A stretch of DNA of 64,000 bases, taken from contig OX422184.1 in the NCBI GenBank assembly GCA_949130485.1, positions 25,042,917 through 25,106,916 of the forward strand. Direction: 5' to 3'. The notes below the pieces were generated by a model. The model worked only from the letters and a program-made list of their open reading frames with translations, had not been told where the DNA came from and ran no database searches. Of the stretch, positions 45,162 through 54,462 are shown piece after piece (the stretch's first letter is position 1; every line of letters starts with the position of its first letter). Source of the stretch: Agelas oroides. Lineage: Eukaryota > Porifera > Demospongiae > Agelasida > Agelasidae. Position numbers and translations under genes: made by a program.

Positions 45162-48100
45162 ATGGCTCAGTCCACACCATTCATTGTTCTTGTGGCAGCA
45201 CTGCTCATTAACACCCTCTCTTGCTGCTCTGCTGAGAATGTGTACTGTGTCATACCAACTGCCACCTCATGCTCATCCTGCCCTCACAATACCCATTGTG
45301 CCACACTCTCTGAGTATGCACAAGAAGCTGAACTGTATTTTATCTCCGACACCACTATGGTGTTCTTACAAGGTGACCATACTCTTGATACAAACATCAC
45401 AGTTGCCAATGTTGACAGGTTGACCATGCGTGGACAGTCTTCCTCAGGCAACAGAACCACGATTGCTTGCAATGGGTCAGTTGGCCTCAACTTTACAAAT
45501 ATGGCCGAGTTCAAAATAGATTGTTTGGCTTTTACGTCTTGCAACAGGAAATATGCTATTGCTCTACGTGATATTCCTCTATATAACGTTCTTCTTAACT
45601 GTTCCTTCCATGACAACCCTGGCACTGCACTTGTAGTGAATAACGCCAATATTACTCTGTCAGGAAAAAGTGAGTTCAGACATAATAGCTACCTCCTTCT
45701 TGAAGACTTTTACTGTGTTGATTGCTGTATGAGAGGAGGTGCTGTCACTGCAATCCATAGCAACCTAATATTCACTGGAAACACAACCTTCCTTGAGAAT
45801 AGTGCAATTTTGCTTCAAAATGGTACAACCATCCTATACCCTACACATCCTGCAATCTTTGCAATTTTCCTTGAAAATGGTAGAACCATCGTATATACTA
45901 CACTTGGTGCAATCTCTGCATTGGACAATACTGTAGTTAATTTCGATGGAACCAGCAACTTCATCAACAACTCAGCAGTTGGTAGTGGTGGTGCAATCTA
46001 TGCAACAGACAATACTGAAGTTAATTTCAATGGAACCAGCAACTTCATCAACAACTCAGCTGACTATGGTGGTGGTGCAATCTCTGCATCAGGAGGTACT
46101 GTACTAAACTTCACAGGTACCAGCAACTTTATTAACAACTCAGCTGACTCAGGAAGTGGTGGTGGTGGTGCAATCTATGCAACAGACAATACTGTAGTTA
46201 ATTTCAATGGAACCAGCAACTTCATCAACAACTCAGCTGACTATGGTGGTGGTGCAATCTCTGCATCAGGAGGTACTGTACTAAACTTCACAGGTACCAG
46301 CAACTTTATTAACAACTCAGCTGACTCAGGAAGTGGTGGTGGTGGTGCAATCTACACGTCAGACAATACTGTAATTCATTTCAGTGGAACCAGCAACTTC
46401 ATCAACAACTCAGCAGCTGAAGGCGGTGCAACATGCACAATTGGAGGTATTGGAGATATAAACTTTACAGGTACCAGCAACTTCATCAACAACTCAGCAT
46501 ACTATGTGCATATACAACAATACTGTAGTTAGCTTCAATGGAATCAGCAACTTCATCAACAACTCAGCAAGTGGTGATGGTGGTGCAATCTATGTAGAGA
46601 CTAACATTACACTGACTTTCAACAGAACTGTTATTTTTACTAACAATACAGGCAGAAGTGGAGGTGGAGTGTACATGGGACTAAGGTGCACGTTCTTCAT
46701 TTTGCCTAACACAACTGTGTATTGGGAGAACAATCATGCAACACGTGGAGGAGCAATCTATGTTTGTGATGCTAGCCCTATAAGTGAGTGTACATCACTT
46801 GCTGCACTTGTACCAAAAGAAGAATGCTTTTTTCAACTCCCTGGCCAGAATCTGTCCAATGGTATGGATGCCCGACTTGTTTTCAAGAACAACACTGTTG
46901 ATGTTGCAGGAAGTGTGTTATATGGTGGTGCAATAGATAACTGCAAATTAACTGACCTGGACTCACACAACTCTGGAAAAGTGTTTGACATGATAGTCCA
47001 CATTAAAGATGACAATGATTACAACAGAAATTCAAACATTTCCTCTGACCCACTTCACATTTGCCCATGTGAAAACAATCTTTCAGACTGTAGTAAGTCC
47101 TGGTATGATGTTCCACATGCAGTCGATCCTGGTGAAATATTTCACGTTTCTGTTGTCGCAGTTGGACAAAGAAACGGAACAGTTTCCAGCACAGTGATAA
47201 GTACTATTGATAAAGATCTACAGACTAAACCTTTGCATTCTAAATACCGGCTCCAACAAGCAAACAATACCTGCACCACATTAAGCTACGCTGTGTCGTC
47301 ACTGTCGTGGTACGTGTGGATAGAGTTACATGCAGATGGTAGCCCATGTGATAAACTACAAATTAGAGTGACCTTACATCAGGCCTGTCCACCTGGCTTT
47401 ATCCTCTCTGAGTCAGCAAGATCATGTGTCTGTGAGCCAAGACTCGCAAAATATACAAACAGCTGCACTATAAGAAATGAATTGGGCCAAATAACACGCA
47501 ATGAGGGCCAACAATTCTGGGTTGGATGTGATAATGACTCTGATAAGCTGAATCAATCTGATAAACTGATTCTCCATCCACAGTGTCTTTTCGACTACTG
47601 TGTTAATGATACAGTGGTCTTTCCTCTCAACAATACAGACAAACAGTGTGCACACAACAGGTCAGACCTCTTGTGTGGAGCTTGCAAGAAAGGTTACAGT
47701 CTCATACTAGGTACATCTCGATGCGAGAAGTGTACCAACAGCCATCTTGTCTTGCTCATCCCTTTCGCACTGATGGGAGTAGCACTGGTCTTCTTACTCC
47801 TTGTCTGCAAACTGACAGTGGCAACAGGAACACTCAGTGGGTTGGTGTTCTATGCTAATCTTATTGGAGTTAATCGTACCAGCTTTCTACCAGTGGAATC
47901 TACTAATCCCTTTTCAATCTTCATTGCGTGGCTAAACCTTGACTTTGGTATCAAGACTTGTTTCTACAATGGAATGGATGCCTACAGCAAAACATGGCTG
48001 CAGTTTGTATTTCCAGTATATATCTGGGTGCTAGTAGGGCTCATGATTCTTGTCAGCCATTTCTCACGCAGATTTGCAAGGCTGCTTGGCAATAACCTAG

Positions 48101-49017
48101 TTTCTGTCTTGGCAACACTCATCATCCTCTCATACACAAAGATCCTCCGTACATTGATCACTGTGCTTTATGTCACCTACCTTGAATATCCAACATATAA
48201 CAGAACGGTGTGGCTGTACGATGCAAACATTGACTATCTCAGTGGCAAACACATTCCACTCTTTATAGTGGCAGTGCTTGTCTTCCTCTTCCTATTTCTT
48301 CCTTACACTCTCTTGCTTCTCTTTGGTCAGTGGCTGCCGGTCATATCACATCTGAGGCTCTTCTCATGGGTCAACAGTGCCAGGCTGAAAGCTTTCATGG
48401 ATTCATACCACGCTCCTTACAAAGCAAAACATCGCTACTGGCCTGGACTATTGCTAGTGCTTCGCTGTGTTCTTCTTTTAGTGTTTGCCTTCAATATTCA
48501 GGAAGAACTTAGCATTCATCTGCTTGCAATTCTGGTGGGAACTGGGATTCTTGTAGTATGGGCATGGGTCAGTGGGGGAGTCTACAGGAACTGGTGTCTG
48601 GATGCCCTTGAATGTTCATTTGCTCTCAACTTGATCATCTTAGCTGCTGCCACTTACCATGTAACCTACCATGTCAATCACTCAAAACAAAATCAGCTTG
48701 TAGTTGGGTACACCTCTGTCTCCATAGCATTTGCAACGTTCATTGCAATTCTTGCTTTTCACCTGGCAAATGTGACAGGCATCACTCAATACCTTAAAAG
48801 GAAGTGCAAAGCTTTGAAAGTAGCAATCAGAAATCAAGAACCGAAGTCTCCTACGGACTCCCTGCCAGATCGGTTGATAAACGCAGAGGAGTATGAACTA
48901 CCATTCCACCCTCCACAAGAACGTGCCGATGCTGAGCTGACAGAAGAAGAAGAAATGGTCAATGAAGCACAGGGAAGGCTAACTCCTGTGTATACTTGTG
49001 ACTCCACTAATAATTAG
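45162..49017 (+). CDS. receptor family gene with the longest repeat tract, one frameshift
   Basis: It starts MAQSTPFIVLV, the family signal peptide. The ectodomain repeat tract (45905-46660) is the longest in the cluster, about nine FxGTSNFINNSA units. It includes two almost identical 177-bp tandem units (45991-46167, 46168-46344). The frame breaks near 46503, where a GGAI segment is partly deleted. The second frame is open from there to 49017. It carries GGGVYMG, CPPGF near 47390, LLCGACKKGYSLILGTSRC near 47671, the membrane domain and a tail with SPTDSLPDRLIN ending VYTCDSTNN. The segment at about 48581-48740 resembles the 21902 copy, while the flanks resemble the 29612 copy. It is either recently inactivated or mis-assembled in the repeats. 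Confidence 0.85.
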
Positions 49018-49418
49018 TTTTTTACTGTTTCCATTGCAATGTTTCTTGGTTTATGCTCACATCATTTAATGCTGCGTTCAGCTACTAGTTTGACTTCTGT
49101 AAAGTTTCCAGTAGTTTTACCTGAGCATGTATATTTTCTTGCTTGCACGTTTTCAATGTAGTTAAATTTGCCATTATTGATGAAATTGTGTTTCTCAAAG
49201 CAGCAGTGTTAGTACGTGTACTGGCAAACCATGTTGTGACTGAAACAGTCCTTCTGCATTATACATCTGTAAGTAACAGGTCATGTATGATATGTGCGTT
49301 CATATGTGGAAGAGCAGGAATGCATTGGAGCACCAGCCACCCACTTTAGGTGTTTATATATGTAGCAGCACTGAGCTGATTTTTGTACAGCGAGCTGCTG
49401 CTTTCATTATCTATTCAT

Positions 49419-49471
49419 CACAGGGAAGGCTAACTCCTGTGTATACTTGTGACTCTACTAACAGTTTTGTA
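49419..49471 (+). repeat. echo of the coding end in the 3' flank
   Basis: gggaaggctaactcctgtgt and the following acttgtgactctactaa repeat bases 48973-49014 about 450 bases downstream, as after the 29612 gene. Confidence 0.6.
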
Positions 49472-49559
49472 ACTTTCTGCTTCAAAGGTGTCATGAAAAA
49501 ATAGTTTATGCTAGGAATGTACGTGTGCAGTATCATACTAGTTTGACTTTTTTGTGTTA

Positions 49560-50017
49560 GCTACTTCATGCACTGTTGGTGTTAGCTAGCACATATACTG
49601 GCAAACCACACTGTCACTGAAGCAGTCCTTGGACCACAAGCTTGCACATTTGTAAGGAACTACAGTCATGTAAACAAAGTATGATGTTCTTGTATTTGAG
49701 TAGCAGTCCAACCACAATCTTAACCATTGAACATTTGTGAAAGAATATCAGGCTGGTATATAAATTCCATGATACTTAGAAATACAGCTGTAAGGTGGCC
49801 TGAAATCTTCTTTTTTTTTATACTACCAAGCTCGACCTCTAGCTCTACAATTTGTGACTCAGTAACAGCCAGAGTAATTTGATTGAAAGAGCTTTACAGT
49901 GTACCTCAACACTGAGCTCAGGCAGGCACCCTATCACTCCTCACCTCACATTGACACTCACACACAACACCCCCCCACCACACATGGTCCACGCACACAT
50001 ACAGCCACCACCTTCCA

Positions 50018-50066
<49 letters not shown>

Positions 50067-50230
50067 CACACACACACACACATATTACAGAGAGTGACAC
50101 CTGTCTTTTCCCTGGAAGCAACATCCTCTCATGATGCATTAATTTTGTGGTTGAATCATGGTTAATTGCAGGTCTTATGAACACTTTGTTTCTGTATTCT
50201 GGTAGGAAAGTTTTTGATTATGTGATGCAA
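49560..50230. repeat. 3' flank duplicate of 33520-34300, containing a (CA)n tract
   Basis: It shows the same ordered blocks as the flank of the 29612 gene. The pure (CA)n microsatellite lies at about 50018-50082, where the other copy has different simple sequence. Confidence 0.8.
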
Positions 50231-50362
50231 TATAGAAGCCTAACAAACAGGCCTAAAATTAATATGTGTGGAGGAGAATGGATGCTTTCACGTACTGTAC
50301 CACTTAAATCTGAGGCCTGGGAATTAGGCTACCAAATCCCTATAAAAGCTAGTCCACAATAA

Positions 50363-52587
50363 TTACAATTAGCTGTAATTAGACCCACCTAATGTCTGTA
50401 TTCATCAGTCCCACAAACCAGCTGCTGAGAAACTGGTTATGAAAGGTTTGTACAAACTAATTGCACAAGAAAACCAGAGACCAAACCCAACCAGAATCCT
50501 GCAGATCTTAACCACTGAACATCTGTGAGAGAGTCATGAAAGCTTTTCATACTAAAGTAGTGCAGTTGTTTTGTAGTTGCATAGGTTTCCTCACGTGTGC
50601 CTAATCACTGCGGTTGTAAGATGATCTGCATGGAACAGCTTCTTTTCAAGTTGCTACCAACACATGTACCTCTCAAACTAAAGTCTCTTTAGCATGTTGG
50701 TAATTACTGTGCTTTTACAGTATAGAGGGCAGGTACTAGGTGTGTGAGGGCAGCACATGAAACACTTTTTCAATTTTAAAAATTTGTGTTTTTTTTTTGC
50801 ACAACTATGGGTGGTCAAGAGCTCTGTAAATTCAGGACACACTCTGCATGACTACGTGCTATTTGTTTAACTTAGTAGAACTATCAGTAATTAGCAAAAT
50901 CATAACACTTTTTAGTTAGCCTTGCCTGGGAAGGAGGCTACTGTTACTGATGTGCAGGGAAATTTCGCAGACTTGCTATCACAACTGAATGACAGCTTGT
51001 TGTGAACTGTTGTGTAATCATAGTTTACACAAGTTTACTGTCTGCTTGTAGTTGCTTAGACTGTTGGACCTTGGTAGAGTCTGCAATTGCAGTGAACTGA
51101 TTTTCCGCCATTTTGTATGCACTAGCTGTCACAGCTCCTTTAGGGGGCTGACTGAAAACATTCCTCCTAAATTACCAATTCTGTAGCTACTGGTATCCAT
51201 TGGACTCATGAGGAGGACTGATTGCAAGCTAAAACATTTTTCCCAAACCTATACTACAGTGCCGTAGATTATCTAAACACATCAGTACCCATCTGCACCC
51301 CAACAGCCTCTGGCCCAAGGTCCATGGTTTGGCAGAGCACTAGCCAAACCGGCAAGAGTCATGCTGTGAGGGTGGTGATGCTGCAGCCACTGAATCAGTC
51401 TAAACCTAACAAAGCAATGATCGAGGATTGTGCCCAGCACATCATGTGCATGTGGACATGCTTAAAATAGATTTTAAGAGCATTGCAAAATGGTTCAATC
51501 CCAAGTTTAGTGCCAGTGCAGTAATCAGCAATACATGCCTATATACTACAGGAGTTGGGGAACATCCTATTCAAATATTATGAAGCAAATCCAAAGTTAA
51601 ATAACTACTAAGTTGAATTGGTTCACTATTAAGTTTCCTTGTACTGTAGTTCACTCTATGGAGAACAGTTCACGTCGCTGCGGTGCTGTGGAGAAACATG
51701 AAAAAGAAAATTATTATGAGAATTATGTAGGAAATGTATATTCATACTCACAAGTAGTGCATGAAGAATATGATCTGATATATATGGCATCCACAACTGG
51801 TAAACCTTCCTAGATGGCTGGCTCAATGGGGGGTGAATATAGCCTGTTGAGAAAAAGCTTAGTGTTTGGTGGCCCTTGACCCATTCATGACCACTCATGC
51901 ACTAACCAGCTAGTACCACCCTTTCCTACCCTAGCATGATGATGTCAGCCAAAAAGTATGACCTATCCTTATTTGTATTGTATTAGAGGGTCCTACCCTC
52001 AAATCTTGTGATTGTTGTGTGGAAAGCAATCAAATTTGTCAAGTGCATAATATATGGTTGCCAAGATTGCAGGATATTTATATATGGTTACCATGTTTAG
52101 AGGGTGAATATACCAGTGATAATTAATTTATGAAAGGATGCTGCTATCTCAAGGCAAGTATAAAAATGTCCAATGTTGATGATCAGAGTTTGCCCTAACA
52201 GCTCCAAAGCATCACTTATTGGAAGAGAAATCCATTACCTGTATATAGCTTATCTCACTGTCAAGTAAAAATAATGCTTTTAGGTATGGGCTACAGCAAA
52301 CTGGTATGTTGCCTTGCACCATTAATCATTCAGCAGTGGTTTGGCTTGTGTTCCTCACAAGCTCATGTGAAATTTGCAGCTCTTGTCAGATGGTTTAAAT
52401 ACTTATAGCAAATTGACATTCTAAAAATGAAACTTAAGACTTCTTCCATAAGGGAGTCAGTGCTTAGGCATCAAATCCTTAACCATTTCTCAAAACAACC
52501 AAAAAAATCCTTTCTCATAGTATGTCAACATTTCATATTCTCAACTGTGTCATAACTAACTACCATTCTGTTGTGTAGTGCACTTAC
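50363..52587. other. no recognised gene; may hold the last exon(s) of the oxidase gene
   Basis: No clear domain was found on either strand. The minus-strand donor at 52587-52582 implies at least one more exon below it, but I cannot place it. One candidate acceptor (catttttag) on the complement near 52430 opens only a few codons. Confidence 0.4.
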
Positions 52588-52818
52588 GGTAGCAGCCAAC
52601 AGACACAATGTCATCACAGCAATTGTGGAAGTAGTAGCACTTCACATCGCAGTAGCAGCCTGAGTCAGTCTTGCAGTTGTCTCCAGTACAGCATCCAGTA
52701 TAGCCGGCTGCTGCACAGCCCACGACCTGGAGTCTGGCAGCCTGCGTTGGCGTAGCTTGGTTGAGCTGGTTTTGTACCTCTTCAACATCTCCATTACCCC
52801 AACTCCAGCCTCCCCACC
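52588..52818 (-). CDS. somatomedin B exon 2 of the multicopper oxidase gene
   Basis: The acceptor tcctgcag precedes 52818 and the donor GTAAGT follows 52588. The exon is 231 bases, phase 1 at both ends. In frame it reads an acidic/Gln linker (GDVEEVQNQLNQATPTQ), then CAAAGYTGCCTGDNC, GCYCDVKC, YYFHNCCDD and VGC. The spacing C-x-C-x3-C-x5-CC-x7-C is the C-terminal half of a somatomedin B domain. The N-terminal half is the CC-containing variant known from RPE-spondin-like proteins. If the donor were not used, the frame would stop 11 codons later (after KCTTQQNGS). Such domains are disulphide-knotted and extracellular, usually protein-binding. Confidence 0.8.
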
Positions 52819-53054
52819 CTGCAGGATTCCAAAAACCAAAACTATAATAGATTGGAAAGAGAAATTATAGTGCCCAAACTTAGTTTACTTACTTGTCACA
52901 GTATTCCAATCAGGAAAATCAATAAGCACTATGAGATATCATTATTGCTTCCCTTGGTAAAATTGATAATAGAGCTATAGAAAGCCAATGTCATATCTAT
53001 TGTCTGCCTAGTTTCTTTTGTGTTGGGTTATGGATACTAGAGGATGTGACTTGC

Positions 53055-53216
53055 CATTTCTCTTGCAGATTGAGTTAATATCAGGGCAACAGTTCCCATA
53101 GGAATGACAAGCTCTATCACACCAGCATTTTCCAGCGGAGACATAGCAGCCCCTGCCTCTCTCACTACAGCAGGAACTGAAGCCAGCAGCGTTACATGTC
53201 ACTGGTGCTGGAGGTA
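53055..53216 (-). CDS. somatomedin B exon 1 of the multicopper oxidase gene
   Basis: The acceptor acccaatgcag precedes 53216. The best phase-compatible donor is GCAAGT after 53055 (ATG|GCAAGT), a GC-AG type. The exon is 162 bases, phase 1 at both ends. It reads PPAPVTCNAAGFSSCC, GRGCYVSAGKCWCDRAC, HSYGNCCPD and SIC. The C-x-C-x3-C-x5-CC-x6-C pattern is exact somatomedin B. The upstream oxidase exon also ends in phase 1, so the reading frame runs from the oxidase into this domain. Confidence 0.82.
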
Positions 53217-53224
53217 CTGCATTG

Positions 53225-53502
53225 GGTTCGGAGTGCTGAATGGGAGCTAAAAGGAAAGGTGGAGGTGCATAAGACTAGTGTTGTTGTCTTCCTTCATATA
53301 TATTAGATATGAGGCTTATACAATTTATGTCAGTTGGAAAAAGAGGATTTGGAGGGGGCGGGGGGGGGGGGACAGATAAGGCACATTGAGCCACTGATGC
53401 GCCGCTGGTTTGGAGTGCTGAATGGGAGCTAAAAGGAAAGATATAAGGCTTACACAGTTTTTGCCAGTAGGAAAAAGTGGAGTGGGGGGGGGGGGGGGGG
53501 AG
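53225..53502. repeat. local tandem duplication with two poly-G runs in the oxidase intron
   Basis: ggagtgctgaatgggagcta and aaaggaaag occur at about 53229 and 53411. Each is followed by an aggctta ... ggaaaaag block and a long G run (about 53355-53371, 53486-53500). The duplicated unit includes the polypyrimidine side of the somatomedin B exon acceptor but not the exon. Confidence 0.7.
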
Positions 53503-53779
53503 GGTTGGGGGACAGATAGGATCAAGGGCACATCGAGCCACTGATGTACCCTTGGATAAGGTGTTGTCTTCTAATTGCCACTCAGTAGCTGCCTGTACCT
53601 AACATTATGAGGCTTGCCCACCAATAGTAGGTTAACACACTCACTGGAAATGATTAGTTATATAAGGGATAAGTACTCAAATAGACTATGTTTTTATTGC
53701 GGAGGGAGGAGGAAGAGCGTGTAACTTCCTATTCTGGCAGTGGTGAAAGCAGAATCCTTCGCGTGTACTATAAATAGCA

Positions 53780-54022
53780 CATCCGGTCGAGTTGTAGCTA
53801 GTGTGCGGGTGAAAGTGTGGGTAAAAGTAGCTGCAAAACAGTCGAGTTTGTGGCTTATGGGTTGGATAAGGACCGCGGGTTACCCAAGGAGATGCTCAAG
53901 AGTTTGACTGAAAGGCTACGCGGGCCTCTTCGACTGTCAAGTGTGGTTAGCATCATAACACAAAGTTTCTCGCGCGTCGGGAAGGGCCGACAACCGTTCC
54001 TGTGTAGGTAGAACTTGCCAGG
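53780..54022 (+). other. possible non-coding or leader exon on the opposite strand
   Basis: This is a GC-richer stretch with many CpG. It ends in a strong donor (gccag|gtaagc at 54022) on the plus strand, inside the oxidase gene's intron. A 64-codon frame (53817-54011) has no recognisable motif. It could be the first exon of an antisense or nested transcript; evidence is weak. Confidence 0.25.
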
Positions 54023-54462
54023 TAAGCTTGGACCGTTGACTACGAGGGTAACACTGCGTTGTGAGGTCGTAGATCGTGGAACTGCGAACTTGTGCGAAGG
54101 TGTGTTCTATTTTTAGTACACGCGGGAGATTCTGCCTGTTTCGAATTTTTGCCCATTGCATGCTCTTCCTCCTCCCTCCGCAAAAAAAATGACGTCATCA
54201 TGCGCTCTTGCAGGGCAGCAGTTCATACTATCCATTATGCCACAAACAACCGCCAGCAGTTATCACTCTTGCACAATAACTAATAGTGTGCAACACTCTC
54301 CCTCAAAATTAGTTCAGCAGTTAAAACATTGCAATGGATTTAGAGGCACTATACTATCACTACTGTGAAATTTTGTATAAAAAGGTTTTTGTAAGGGGAA
54401 TGAGCTAAATATTAATTGCCTAAGACGACCCCTCATTGCAAAAATTATTTTTGTTGGCTTAC

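Noticed and set aside
46500..46520. A fourth CATG/TGCA insertion as the cause of the frameshift in the 45162 receptor
   Set aside because: The alignment shows a partial deletion of a GGAI-coding segment plus a 2-base change, not a clean 4-base insertion.
50018..50082. Short open frames over the (CA)n tract on both strands
   Set aside because: Translation of a dinucleotide microsatellite.
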